A DNA stretch of 64,000 nt from Mycobacterium sp. MS1601 (GCF_001984215.1 NZ_CP019420.1:4092001-4156000), one strand, 5' to 3'. Positions 8,391 to 18,740 are shown, numbered from the stretch's first letter. A program made the numbers and translations. The notes: generated by a model not told the origin, from the letters alone.

Positions 8391-8690
8391 CGGTACCCGA
8401 GAACAGAGTGCCGTTGGGTCTCCTTCACCGACTGTGCTTGCATTTTCAGCGAATAGCTATTGCGTAGATAGAGAATAGCGTTCTCACTTCGGAACTAAGG
8501 GGCGGTTGATGTGGTCGCCCCGGAGTGAACGGCAGCGTCGCGAAGGGAGAGCCGACGCGGGGTCGGCAGGCGCTGTGCAGCCGCTCAGCATGTGGTCCGG
8601 CGCACTGCCGGCGATGGGTGCTGTGGCGATACGATGGCTCCTCAGGAAAAGGCAGGTAGGCAGTGCGGGGTACGACACAGGGGGCGCGCG
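8391..8690. promoter_or_regulatory. Divergent promoter region between two TetR genes, with two palindromes
   Basis: This 300-bp stretch holds no convincing gene. It has a perfect 10-bp palindrome AATAGCTATT at 8452-8461 and, ten bases on, GAGAA-N5-TTCTC at 8471-8485. Both are in the most AT-rich part of the gap, nearer the minus-strand TetR. They are the obvious candidates for the operator of one or both regulators. Confidence 0.5.
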
Positions 8691-9317
8691 ATGTCCTCGC
8701 CGCGTAGGTTGGGCGCGCCCGACGCCAAGAACCGGATCGTCCTTCTCGATGCGGCTGAACAGTTGATGCGCGACAAGGGCTACGCCGCGGTGACGTCGCG
8801 CCGGATCGCGGACAAGGCCGGCCTGAAGCCCCAGCTGGTGCACTATTACTTCCGCACCATGGACGAGCTGTTTCTGGAGATGTTGCGTCGCCGCGCCGAG
8901 CAGATGTTGCGCTACCAGCAACTCGCCCTCGAGTCGCCGCAGCCGCTGTGGGCGTTGTGGGAGTTGAACACCGATCCCGCCGGCACAGCGTTGACCATGG
9001 AGTTCGTGGCGCTGGCCAATCATCGCAAGGCCTTGCGCAGCGAGATCGCCCGTTATGCGCAGATGTTCCGCAACGAGCGGATCGCGGCGCTGACCAGCAC
9101 GATGCAGCGTTACGACATCCCGTTCGAGGAGTTCAGCCCAACGGTGCTGATGGTGCTCATGACCGGTGCCGCGCAGGCGCTGGTACAGGAGAAGATACTG
9201 GGCATGAGCGTCGGTCACGACGAGACGTTGCGCTTCGCCGAAAGGTGGCTGACGACCCTCGAGGGCGAACGCAATCCCGAATACAGCGTGCGTGCGTTCG
9301 CGAAGGCCGGGACGTAG
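8691..9317 (+). CDS. TetR/AcrR-family transcriptional regulator
   Basis: This 208-residue TetR protein has its HTH at about residues 15-60: RIVLLDAAEQLMRDKGYAAVTSRRIADKAGLKPQLVHYYFRTMDELF. The C-terminal domain is helical, with a hydrophobic TVLMVLMTGAAQALVQEK segment. The ATG at 8691 gives a normal N-terminus; the frame is open 99 bases further upstream but without typical TetR sequence. It may be cotranscribed with the hypothetical protein that starts 113 bases downstream. The effector is unknown. Confidence 0.85.
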   Translation: MSSPRRLGAPDAKNRIVLLDAAEQLMRDKGYAAVTSRRIADKAGLKPQLVHYYFRTMDELFLEMLRRRAEQMLRYQQLALESPQPLWALWELNTDPAGTALTMEFVALANHRKALRSEIARYAQMFRNERIAALTSTMQRYDIPFEEFSPTVLMVLMTGAAQALVQEKILGMSVGHDETLRFAERWLTTLEGERNPEYSVRAFAKAGT

Positions 9318-9429
9318 CGGCCATGGTGGGCGCGGCGTGCGACGGTATCGCGGTGCGAGTTGCTCACGCCGCAAGAGTGCTAATAGCTGGTTACCGCTCA
9401 ACGCCCGCCGGAGGGAGGGGCCAACTCCG

Positions 9430-10062
9430 GTGAACCTCGCTGATGTCTACGAACATCATTCGCTGGTGATCGCGTCGGACTATCGGATACCCGACCCGTC
9501 GAAAGTCGGCCCGCTGCTGCAGCGACGCCGGGATGCACTGGCTGAACTCGGCGCACACCACGTCCTGGTCTATCGCTCCACCCAGCAGGACGGCCGGGTG
9601 CTGGTGATGATCGGCGTACACAGCCGGGAACCCGTCGTCGACCTCGTGCGCTCGCACGTCTTCATGGACTGGTTCGATGAGGTGGGTGTGCGGGACATCC
9701 CCGCCGTGTTCGCCGGTGAGATCGTCGCGCGCTTCGACATGACCGACACGTCGACTGTGCCGTTGCCGCCGGGCGTGGTGGTGTCGGCCATCGTCACGGT
9801 CGGCGACATCGAGGTGCTGATCGGTGAATTGCAGCGTGCCCAAGCACGATTCAAATCCGCCGGGATCAGGAAGGTGTGGGTGTTCCACGCCTTCGACGAA
9901 GACCAGGAAGTCCTCATCCTGCAGGAGATCGACGACGAGGACAGCGCCCGCCGCTGGATCGAGCATCCGGATGCGGCGGCAGAGTGGATGAACCACGCCG
10001 GCGTCGGCGTGTATCCGCCGCTGTTCGTCGGTGAGTTCGACTCCATGGTGCGTGTCGGTTAG
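9430..10062 (+). CDS. Hypothetical protein with two ferredoxin-like/ABM-like halves
   Basis: This 210-residue protein appears to be two similar halves of about 95 residues, each ending in a conserved-looking segment: MDWFDEVGVRDIPAVFAGEIVARF in the first and AAEWMNHAGVGVYPPLFVGEFDSM in the second. The strand-helix-strand order (HHVLVYRSTQQDGRVLVMIGVHS; KVWVFHAFDEDQEVLILQEIDDEDS) resembles a duplicated dimeric alpha-beta barrel fold. I do not recognise a named family. I chose GTG 9430 because GGAGGGAGGGG lies close upstream. It follows a TetR gene and may be its target. Confidence 0.7.
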   Translation: MNLADVYEHHSLVIASDYRIPDPSKVGPLLQRRRDALAELGAHHVLVYRSTQQDGRVLVMIGVHSREPVVDLVRSHVFMDWFDEVGVRDIPAVFAGEIVARFDMTDTSTVPLPPGVVVSAIVTVGDIEVLIGELQRAQARFKSAGIRKVWVFHAFDEDQEVLILQEIDDEDSARRWIEHPDAAAEWMNHAGVGVYPPLFVGEFDSMVRVG

Positions 10063-10091
10063 GCGCGTTGTAACGGCTGCGCAATGTCCAG

Positions 10092-10135
10092 CTGAGAGCG
10101 TCGCTATGCAGATATCTGCATAGCGACGCTCTCAG
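10092..10135. terminator. Perfect 44-bp palindrome between convergent genes (bidirectional terminator candidate)
   Basis: Positions 10092-10113 and 10114-10135 are exact reverse complements with no spacer, centred on GATATC. The element fills the 86-bp gap between the hypothetical protein on the plus strand and the aminotransferase on the minus strand, so transcription converges on it. No T tract follows, as is common for mycobacterial terminators. Confidence 0.7.
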
Positions 10136-10148
10136 GCTGACGTTGTGA

Positions 10149-11531
10149 TCAGACGGCGTGCTCGTCGGCCACCGTCAACGCCGCGTCCAGTGCCCGTAGA
10201 CCCTCGGCCACCTCGGCATCGGTGATGTTGCATGCCGGCACCGCGTGGATGCGGTTGAAGTTGGCGAACGGAAGCAGGCCGCCCGCCTTGCACGCTGCGA
10301 TGGTCGCGTTCATGGCGGGGCTGGCGCCACCGTAGGGGGCCAGCGGTTCGCGGGTGGCCTGGTCGGACACCAGCTCGATGGCCCAGAACACGCCCAGACC
10401 GCGCACCTCGCCGACTGAGCGGTGCTTGGCGGCCAGCTCACGCAGACCGGGGCCGAGTACGTCGGCGCCGATGCGCTTGGCGTTGGCCACCATGCCCTCG
10501 TCCTCCATCGCGTTGATGGTGGCGACGGCGGCGGCACACGCCAACGGGTGCCCCGAGTAGGTGAGCCCGCCGGGGTAGGCACGGTTGGCGAAGGTGTTGT
10601 AGATCTTGTCGTTGATCGCCACGCCACCCAACGGCACGTACCCCGACGTCACACCTTTGGCGAACGTGATCAGATCGGGTGTCACGTCGAAGTTCTGAAT
10701 GGCGAACCACTCACCGGTGCGACCGAATCCGGCCATCACCTCGTCGGCGATCATGACCATGCCGTACTTGTCGCACAGCTCGCGGACACCGGCCATGTAT
10801 CCGGGAGGGGGCACCATGATGCCCGCGGTGCCGGGCACCGATTCGAGGATGATCGCCGCGAACGACGACGCACCCTCGTGCTGGATCAGCCGCTCCAAGT
10901 ACTCCAGGGCGCGCTGCGATTCCTGCTCGTCGGTCTCGGCGTAGAACGACGAGCGATACAGGAACGGCCCGTTGAAGTGCACCACACCGGCGCTGGCGTA
11001 GTCATTGGGATAACGCCGCGGGTCACCGGTCAGGTTGATCGCGGTGTCGGTGCCGCCGTGGTACGAGCGGTAGCGCGACAGCACCTTGTAACGACCGGTG
11101 TGCAGACGGGCCATGCGGATCGCGTGCTCCACGGCGTCGGCGCCGCCGTTGGTGAAGAACACCCGGTTCAGATCACCCGGGGTGCGCTCCGCGATCAGCC
11201 GGGCCGCTTCCGAGCGCGCCGCGTTGACGTGCTGCGGTGCGATGGTGCACAGCTTGGCGGCCTGCTCGGCGATGGCCGCGACCACCTTGGGGTGCTGATG
11301 GCCGATGTTGGTGAACACCAGCTGCCCGGAGAAGTCGAGCAGCTTGGTGCCGTCGCCGTCCCAGACGTACTGGCCATCGGCGGCCACGATGGTCATCGGC
11401 TTGATCTGCGCCTGCGCCGACCACGAGTGGAACACATGCTTGCGGTCCAGCTCGTAGGCGTGGGCACCTTCGGCGATCGCGGTGTCGAGATCCTGCCCGG
11501 AGGGCAGAACGTGTGAGCTCACAGATGTCAT
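10149..11531 (-). CDS. Class III PLP aminotransferase, omega-amino acid:pyruvate type
   Basis: This 460-residue fold-type I aminotransferase moves an amino group from an omega-amino acid, probably beta-alanine or beta-aminoisobutyrate, to pyruvate or a similar acceptor. The family signature is present: FFTNGGADAVEHAIRMAR, SYHGGTD, MIADEVMAGFGRTG and the PLP lysine Lys292 in TFAKGVTSGYVPLGG. It lies directly downstream of mmsA on the same strand, 18 bases away. The product semialdehyde would therefore be oxidised by MmsA, which is why I favour this over a GABA aminotransferase. A divergent PucR regulator probably controls both genes. Confidence 0.85.
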   Translation of the reverse strand: MTSVSSHVLPSGQDLDTAIAEGAHAYELDRKHVFHSWSAQAQIKPMTIVAADGQYVWDGDGTKLLDFSGQLVFTNIGHQHPKVVAAIAEQAAKLCTIAPQHVNAARSEAARLIAERTPGDLNRVFFTNGGADAVEHAIRMARLHTGRYKVLSRYRSYHGGTDTAINLTGDPRRYPNDYASAGVVHFNGPFLYRSSFYAETDEQESQRALEYLERLIQHEGASSFAAIILESVPGTAGIMVPPPGYMAGVRELCDKYGMVMIADEVMAGFGRTGEWFAIQNFDVTPDLITFAKGVTSGYVPLGGVAINDKIYNTFANRAYPGGLTYSGHPLACAAAVATINAMEDEGMVANAKRIGADVLGPGLRELAAKHRSVGEVRGLGVFWAIELVSDQATREPLAPYGGASPAMNATIAACKAGGLLPFANFNRIHAVPACNITDAEVAEGLRALDAALTVADEHAV

Positions 11532-11549
11532 AAGTGGATTGTCCCTGCC

Positions 11550-13061
<1,512 letters not shown>

Positions 13062-13170
13062 AGCGGGTCCTGTTCTGTCGTCGGAGTCCTGGCTCCAGTG
13101 TGGGGTGCCGTCGAGTCATCCGGTGCCGACACTCTGTAATTTTCAAGCGCGGACAACTTACGATGTGTCG

Positions 13171-14760
13171 ATGACGTTGACCATCGCCGAGATCCTCGAC
13201 CTGCCGGTACTGCAGGCCGGTCGTCCCGAGGTCATCGGCGGGGGCGCTTTGGATCGCCCGGTGCGATGGGTGCACGTCAGCGACCTCGCGGACCTGTCCA
13301 ATCTGTTGGAGGGCGGGGAACTGGTGCTGACCACCGGCGCGGCACTGGCCGACCCGGGCTATCTGACCCGGCTGGCCAATGCTGGGGCGGTAGGTGTGGT
13401 GGTGGAACTGGGTCTGCACATCAGCCAGATCCCGGCCGCCGTGCTGGCCCAGGAGTTGCCGCTGCCGTTGGTGGCGCTGCACCGCGAGGTGCGGTTCGTG
13501 GAGGTCACCGAAGAGGTGCACCGGCGCATCGTCGCCGAGCAGTACGCCGAGGTCGACTACGCCCGTCGTGTCCACGAGGCGTTCACGGCGCTGAGTATGC
13601 GCCGTGCCTCCGTCGACGACATCTTGGCCGAGTGCGCCCACATGCTCGAGACACCGGTGGTTCTCGAGGACCTCAACCGGCAGGTGCTCGCCTTCGCTGC
13701 CAGGGGGGTGCGCACTGCCGAGCTGCTCGACGACTGGGACCGCCGCTCCCGGTTGGCGGGCGCCGAGTGGCTCAGCCGCGGCGTCGGACCGTACCGGCAG
13801 GAGTGGGGGAGGCTGATCGCGCCCCGCAGCGAGATCACCTCCCGCGCCGCCATGACCGTCGAACGTGCCGCGCAGGCACTGGCCCTGCACCACATGGCCG
13901 AGCAGGGCCGCACGTCACTGGAACTGCGGGCGCAGAGTGGCCTGGTCGAGGACCTGCGTGCGCACCGGGTGGTCGACGAAGCCGAGGCCACCTCGCGCGC
14001 GTATGCGCTCGGCCTTCGACCCGCCTTGACGTATGTGCCGATGACCGTACGGCCCTTGGAGATTCGCAACAACGATCAAGTGCTGACACAGCGGCGCCGG
14101 GCGGGCACTCTGGATGCGCTGGTGCAGGCCGTCCGTGCCGACGGGCACACGGTCCTGACGTCCAGCCGCGAAGACGGGCAGATCGAGTTGCTGCTGGCGC
14201 CCCGGCGTGCAGCCGCGCCCGATGCCCAGCTGGCCCGCATCTGCGGGCACATCCACCGCGCTGTCACGCGCGTCGACGGCGTCCGGGAATGCTTCATCGG
14301 TGTCGGCCCGGAATCGAGTCGGCTGGTCGACGCCGCGGACGGTTTGGCCGAGTCGGTCTACGTCGCCGAGGTCGCCGCCGGCATGCCCGCAACCGACCAG
14401 CGGTTTTTCTACCGTGCTGCCGACGTCCGGCTGCGGGGCCTGGTCGCGTTGATCCGCAGCGACCCCCGGGTGCAGGCTTTCGCCGAGACCGAACTGCGCG
14501 GCGTCCTGGAACACCGCGCCAAACACGACTCGGCCGCATTCGAGTTGTTGCGGGTGTTCCTGGATTGCGGCGGCAACAAGACCGAGGTCGCCGGAAGGCT
14601 GCGGCTGTCGCGCCCCACGCTGTACGCCCGCCTTGCCGCCCTACAGCGGTTACTGGGCGTCGACCTCGACGATGCGGAATCACGCACCTCGCTGCACGTC
14701 GCGCTGCTGATACTGGACCGACACGATGTGAGGCCCGACGGATCGGCGGTGATTGGCTGA
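13171..14760 (+). CDS. PucR-family transcriptional regulator
   Basis: This 529-residue protein has an N-terminal PucR sensor domain (about 5-125; LTIAEILDLPVLQAGRPEVIGGG, GELVLTTGAALAD), a GGDEF-like/linker middle and a C-terminal HTH_30 domain (about 455-515; LLRVFLDCGGNKTEVAGRLRLSRPTLYARLAALQRLLGVDLDD). In mycobacteria PucR-type proteins control amino acid, purine and carbohydrate catabolic genes. The ATG at 13171 gives the usual N-terminus; the longer frame runs into the 109-bp divergent promoter shared with mmsA. It probably regulates mmsA and the aminotransferase. Confidence 0.9.
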   Translation: MTLTIAEILDLPVLQAGRPEVIGGGALDRPVRWVHVSDLADLSNLLEGGELVLTTGAALADPGYLTRLANAGAVGVVVELGLHISQIPAAVLAQELPLPLVALHREVRFVEVTEEVHRRIVAEQYAEVDYARRVHEAFTALSMRRASVDDILAECAHMLETPVVLEDLNRQVLAFAARGVRTAELLDDWDRRSRLAGAEWLSRGVGPYRQEWGRLIAPRSEITSRAAMTVERAAQALALHHMAEQGRTSLELRAQSGLVEDLRAHRVVDEAEATSRAYALGLRPALTYVPMTVRPLEIRNNDQVLTQRRRAGTLDALVQAVRADGHTVLTSSREDGQIELLLAPRRAAAPDAQLARICGHIHRAVTRVDGVRECFIGVGPESSRLVDAADGLAESVYVAEVAAGMPATDQRFFYRAADVRLRGLVALIRSDPRVQAFAETELRGVLEHRAKHDSAAFELLRVFLDCGGNKTEVAGRLRLSRPTLYARLAALQRLLGVDLDDAESRTSLHVALLILDRHDVRPDGSAVIG

Positions 14761-14781
14761 CGGGTGTGCTGGGATTGGAGC

Positions 14782-15483
14782 GTGCCTGAGGAACCGTTAG
14801 CTGAGCCGGCCGCTGTCGCCCGCGGGATTCGGATGACCGGACCCTGGGGACCGGTGTACGGCCCCGTCGATGTGGAGATCGGATCCGGCGGCGTCACCAT
14901 CCTGGTGTGCCCGGCGGGGGAGGGTCGCACCGCGTTGATGATGACCCTGGCCGGACGGATGCGGCCGGTGGCCGGGGAGCTGACGGTGCTCGGTCAGACC
15001 AAGGCGACGGACATCTTCGACCTCGCCGCGCTGGCGGGGATCGACGAAATCGACACGGTCGCCGAATCGGTGACGGTGCGTGATCTGATCACCGAACAAC
15101 TGCGCTGGGACGCACCCTGGTACCGGCTGGTGCGCCGCGCCGACGCCGACGACCTCGCGCGCGTGTGCGCACCGGTGTTCGGTGAGCTGCCGCTGCCGCC
15201 GCTGGGGGAGTACGTCGAGGAGCTCACCGAACTGGACGGGCTGCTGCTGCGGATCGCACTGGCCAACACCCGCCGCCCACCCCTGCTGGTGGTCGGTCAG
15301 CTGGATCAGGTGACCGGCGAGCACAACCGGGATCTGCTGCTGCAGCGGTTGATCGCGCTCGGTGCTGAGCAGACGGTCGTCACCGCGAGCGTCGACCCGG
15401 TGACCGATGCGGGTGTGCGGGCACAGCTCGAGGTCGCGAATGTGACCAGGGCCGAACTGGTTTCCCATGAGGAGGGCGAATAA
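14782..15483 (+). CDS. Degenerate ABC-type ATPase partner of a YhgE/Pip membrane protein
   Basis: This 233-residue protein keeps the outline of an ABC ATPase but not its catalytic residues. The P-loop reads CPAGEGRTA, with arginine in place of the essential lysine. The signature LSGGQ is replaced by ELDGL. The Walker B end reads LLVVGQLDQ, without the usual Asp-Glu pair. It follows pucR by 21 bases and is followed two bases later by a YhgE/Pip protein, so it is best seen as a regulatory or vestigial nucleotide-binding partner of that membrane protein. I chose GTG 14782 because of the nearby GGAG; 14764 is possible. Confidence 0.7.
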   Translation: MPEEPLAEPAAVARGIRMTGPWGPVYGPVDVEIGSGGVTILVCPAGEGRTALMMTLAGRMRPVAGELTVLGQTKATDIFDLAALAGIDEIDTVAESVTVRDLITEQLRWDAPWYRLVRRADADDLARVCAPVFGELPLPPLGEYVEELTELDGLLLRIALANTRRPPLLVVGQLDQVTGEHNRDLLLQRLIALGAEQTVVTASVDPVTDAGVRAQLEVANVTRAELVSHEEGE

Positions 15484-15485
15484 TC

Positions 15486-17492
15486 GTGTTGGCCGGGATG
15501 TCGCTGGGAACCGACCTCAAGCGGTACTCACGCGGAGCGCTGCCGCGGATCGCGCTGATCACCATCATCTTGATGCCGTTGCTGTACGGCGCGATGTACC
15601 TGTGGGCGTTCTGGAATCCGTTCGCCGAAGTCAACAAGGTGCCGGTGGCACTGGTCAATTCCGACCGCGGTGCCTCCGCCCAGGGACAGCAGCTCAAGGC
15701 GGGCGACCAGGTGGCGGCCGCGCTGAAGGCGTCGGGGCAGCTGGACCTGCACGAGATGTCCGCCCAGGAGGCCGCCGATGGCCTGGCCGCCGGTGACTAC
15801 TACTTCGTGATCACGTTGCCCGAGAACTTCTCCGAGAACATCGCCTCGCCGTCCGGGGGTGACCCGCAGCAGGCGAAGATGCAGTTCACCTTCAACGACG
15901 CCAACAACTACCTGGGCTCGATCATCGGGCAGAACGCGTCTCGGGAAGTGCTCAATCAGGTCAATGCCTCGATCGGTGAACGCACCGTCGGTACCGTGCT
16001 GACCGGGCTGACCGACGCCGGTGCGGGGCTGGTACAGGCGGCCGACGGGGCGGGGCAACTGGCCGCGGGCCTGAACGCCGCGAACGACGGTGCACACCAG
16101 CTGTCCACCGGCGCGCACGCCCTGTCGGCGGGGCTGGATACCGCACGTAGCGGTTCGGCGCAGCTGGCCGCCGGAACTCAGCAGCTGGCCACGTCGGTGG
16201 ACAAGACTGTCGACCCGCTGCTGGACGTGCTCGACCGGGTGGGGGACCTGCAGCTCGATCCCGAGGCGGTCAGCCGGGCCGCCCAGCACCTCAGCGGCGC
16301 GGTGCGTTCCACCACCGACCGGATCGCGGCGTTGAACGTCGACCAGGCGCAGGCGGCGGCCATCGTCAACCAGGCCGTCGCGCTGTTGCGCAACAACCCC
16401 GACCCGACAGTGCGTGATCTGGGCAATTTCCTTGCCGGAGCGCAGCATCTGCTGGATGCCCAGGGAATCGATCCCACCACCGATGCCGGGCTGATCCGCC
16501 TGCGTGACAGCGCCACATCGCTGGAGAACGAACTGGGCGACCCCAACAGTCAGCTGCGCACCTTCTTGGCCTCGGCGTTGAACGGCGGCCTGCGTGACGA
16601 TGTGGCCAAGCTGCGCGACGGTGTCGACCAGCTCAACACCGGTGCCCATCAGCTGTCCGACGGGTTGGTCAAACTCAGCACCGGCAGCAACCAACTGGCC
16701 GACGGCGCCGACGAACTGGCGTCCGGCACCGAGAAATTGCAGGCCGGCGGGCAGGAGTTGGCCACCAAGCTCAAGGAAGGGTCCACCCAGGTCCCGTCCT
16801 GGACCCCGCAACAGCGCACCGATGTCGCCAAGACGCTGGCCGCGCCCGTCGCACTGGACCTGGTGACCGAGAATCCCGCGCCCACGTTCGGCACCGGTTT
16901 TGCGCCGTTCTTCCTGCCGCTGGCGCTGTTCATCGGCGCACTCATCATCTGGATGTTGTTGACACCGTTGCAGTCCCGGCCCATTGTCAACGGTCTGGGC
17001 GCGCTGCGGGTGGTGCTGGCGTCGTACTGGCCCGCGTTGCTGATCGCCGCGTGCCAGGTGGTGGTGATGTACGCCGTGGTGCACTTCGCGGTCGGGCTGC
17101 ATGCCAAGTACCCACTGGCGACCGTGGCGTTCCTGCTGTTGATCGCGGCGACGTTCCTGGCCATCATCCAGGCGTTCAACTCGGTGTTCGGAGTGGCGGT
17201 GGGACGGGTCATCACGTTGGCGTTCCTGATGCTGCAGCTGGTGTCCGCAGGTGGCATCTATCCCGTGGAGACCACGGCCACACCGTTCCAATGGATCCAC
17301 CCGTTCGATCCGATGACGTACGCCGTCAACGGTTTACGGCAGCTGACGGTCGGCGGTATCGACTCCCGGCTGTGGGTGGCCGTCGCGGTGCTCAGTGGTT
17401 TGCTTGCGGCCGCGTTGGCAGCCAGTTCGTGGGCGGCACGGCGCAACCGGCAGTACACCATGGAGCGGCTGCACCCGCCGATCGAGGTGTGA
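15486..17492 (+). CDS. YhgE/Pip-family ABC-2-type membrane protein
   Basis: This 668-residue membrane protein has one N-terminal transmembrane helix (about 20-45; IALITIILMPLLYGAMYLWAFWNPF), a long extracellular region and five or six C-terminal helices (about 470-660). The outer part contains many GAxQLxxGxxxLxxG repeats (residues about 185-240 and 380-430), the phage-infection-protein pattern that probably forms a coiled coil. Such proteins are linked to export of lipids or proteins across the envelope and often need an ATPase. Its immediate partner is the degenerate ATPase. GTG 15486 and ATG 15498 are both plausible starts. Confidence 0.85.
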   Translation: MLAGMSLGTDLKRYSRGALPRIALITIILMPLLYGAMYLWAFWNPFAEVNKVPVALVNSDRGASAQGQQLKAGDQVAAALKASGQLDLHEMSAQEAADGLAAGDYYFVITLPENFSENIASPSGGDPQQAKMQFTFNDANNYLGSIIGQNASREVLNQVNASIGERTVGTVLTGLTDAGAGLVQAADGAGQLAAGLNAANDGAHQLSTGAHALSAGLDTARSGSAQLAAGTQQLATSVDKTVDPLLDVLDRVGDLQLDPEAVSRAAQHLSGAVRSTTDRIAALNVDQAQAAAIVNQAVALLRNNPDPTVRDLGNFLAGAQHLLDAQGIDPTTDAGLIRLRDSATSLENELGDPNSQLRTFLASALNGGLRDDVAKLRDGVDQLNTGAHQLSDGLVKLSTGSNQLADGADELASGTEKLQAGGQELATKLKEGSTQVPSWTPQQRTDVAKTLAAPVALDLVTENPAPTFGTGFAPFFLPLALFIGALIIWMLLTPLQSRPIVNGLGALRVVLASYWPALLIAACQVVVMYAVVHFAVGLHAKYPLATVAFLLLIAATFLAIIQAFNSVFGVAVGRVITLAFLMLQLVSAGGIYPVETTATPFQWIHPFDPMTYAVNGLRQLTVGGIDSRLWVAVAVLSGLLAAALAASSWAARRNRQYTMERLHPPIEV

Positions 17493-17497
17493 TCTGA

Positions 17498-17532
17498 GGA
17501 GTCTTGGCGGTGCTCACCGCCGCTGAGACTCC
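17498..17532. terminator. Bidirectional stem-loop terminator
   Basis: GGAGTCT at 17498-17504 pairs with AGACTCC at 17526-17532, and an inner stem GGCGGTG/CACCGCC at 17506-17521 closes on a 2-base loop; a 4-base bulge lies on the right side. It sits between the convergent YhgE/Pip and acyl-CoA dehydrogenase genes and overlaps the end of the latter. Confidence 0.65.
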
Positions 17533-18686
17533 ACAAACCGGCCGTTGAGCAGCTGGCGGGCCACGATCAGCCGCTGGATCTCACTGGCACCCTCCCAGAT
17601 GCGCTCGACGCGAAGCTCGCGGAACATCCGCTCGGCCACGTTTTCGCGCATGTAGCCGCGGCCGCCGAACACCTGCACTGCGCGATCGGCCACCCGGCCG
17701 GCCATCTCCGAGCAGTACAGCTTGGCCATGGACGCGAGACCGTGCAGCGCTTTGCGATCCATGCCCGCGTCGATGGAGCGGGCCACCTCGTAGAGCATGC
17801 TGCGTGCGGCGAACAGTTCGGTGGCGCTGTCGGCGAGCATGCCCGCCACCAGCTGGTGCTCACCCAGCGGCTTACCGCCCACCACGCGATCTTTCGCGAA
17901 CGCCGTCATCTCGTCGACCAGGCGTTGCCCGGCACCGACACAACGAGCAGCCACCATCAGGCGTTCGAAGCGGAACCAGTCCTGGGTGAAGGTCATGCCC
18001 TCGCCCTCGGCTCCGACCAGGTGCGACGCCGGCACCCGGACCTCGGTGAACGACACGATGGGGTGCTCATCGGCGATGTGGTGGCTGTAGTGCGGAGTGC
18101 GGACCACCTCGACACCCGGCCAGGGCAAATCCACCACCAACAGCACATGCTCGCCGGCGAAGTCGCCGTTCTCCAACACCCCTTGGACAAACAGGTATTC
18201 GGCCAGATTGAACGACGTGACATGCCACTTGACGCCGTTGACCACGTACTCGTCGCCCTCCTTGCGGACCGAGGTGCGCAACTCGGAGACATCGGAACCG
18301 GCGAACTCCTCGGTGATGGCATAGGCCTCGTGCTTCTCGCCGCGCACCGCGGGGGCCAACCACTTCTCGCGCTGGAAGTCGGTGGCCACGTCCACCCACC
18401 ACTGTGGCGGAGTGTGCATCACCCAGGCCAGTCCGTTGGTCACCCTGCCCACCTGCTCTTGAATCAGAACTTGTTGCAGCGCAGTGCATCCGGGTCCGCC
18501 AGCAGCGGCGGGAATGTTGGTGGCGTAGAGCCCGAGTTCGAGTGCTCTGTGGTGATGGGCCGCCGCGATCTCCTTGGGTAGTTGGCCACCCGCGAGCTCG
18601 GCCTCCACCTCATAGGGCATCAGCGACTCGGCGAACTCTGCGGCGGTGTCCCGGATGCGCAGATCCTCGGCGTTCAGTCCGTACAT
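17514..18686 (-). CDS. Acyl-CoA dehydrogenase
   Basis: This 390-residue flavoprotein has the usual three-part fold: an N-terminal helical domain, a middle beta domain with YAITEEFAGSDVSELRT and GVKWHVTSFNLAEYLF (FAD contacts), and a C-terminal domain ending RIWEGASEIQRLIVARQLL. The Glu of WEGASE lies at the family's usual catalytic base position. The ATG at 18686 lies 20 bases from the TetR-type palindrome shared by the amine cluster, and the gene is divergent from the FAD oxidoreductase. It probably oxidises an acyl-CoA made from the cluster's CoA ligase. Confidence 0.9.
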   Translation of the reverse strand: MYGLNAEDLRIRDTAAEFAESLMPYEVEAELAGGQLPKEIAAAHHHRALELGLYATNIPAAAGGPGCTALQQVLIQEQVGRVTNGLAWVMHTPPQWWVDVATDFQREKWLAPAVRGEKHEAYAITEEFAGSDVSELRTSVRKEGDEYVVNGVKWHVTSFNLAEYLFVQGVLENGDFAGEHVLLVVDLPWPGVEVVRTPHYSHHIADEHPIVSFTEVRVPASHLVGAEGEGMTFTQDWFRFERLMVAARCVGAGQRLVDEMTAFAKDRVVGGKPLGEHQLVAGMLADSATELFAARSMLYEVARSIDAGMDRKALHGLASMAKLYCSEMAGRVADRAVQVFGGRGYMRENVAERMFRELRVERIWEGASEIQRLIVARQLLNGRFVESQRR

Positions 18687-18705
18687 GCACGTACCCCTCG
18701 CTCTT

Positions 18706-18721
18706 GACTGAGCGTTCAGTC
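18706..18721. promoter_or_regulatory. TetR-type operator, site 1 (GACTGA-N4-TCAGTC)
   Basis: GACTGAGCGTTCAGTC is a 6-bp inverted repeat around four bases, placed between the divergent acyl-CoA dehydrogenase and FAD oxidoreductase genes. The flanks are TT before and TATGCGA after. The same element with the same flanks and one base changed occurs at 33600-33615, and a near match occurs at 30303-30318. Confidence 0.75.
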
Positions 18722-18740
18722 TATGCGACGGTCTCGTACT

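Noticed and set aside
8471..8485. KstR-type (cholesterol regulon) operator
   Set aside because: KstR sites have AGAAC-N2-GTTCT spacing; here the arms are one base further apart and the neighbours are not steroid genes.
15528..17300. 590-residue minus-strand frame over the YhgE/Pip gene
   Set aside because: It is the antisense of the repetitive coding sequence and carries no recognisable motifs.
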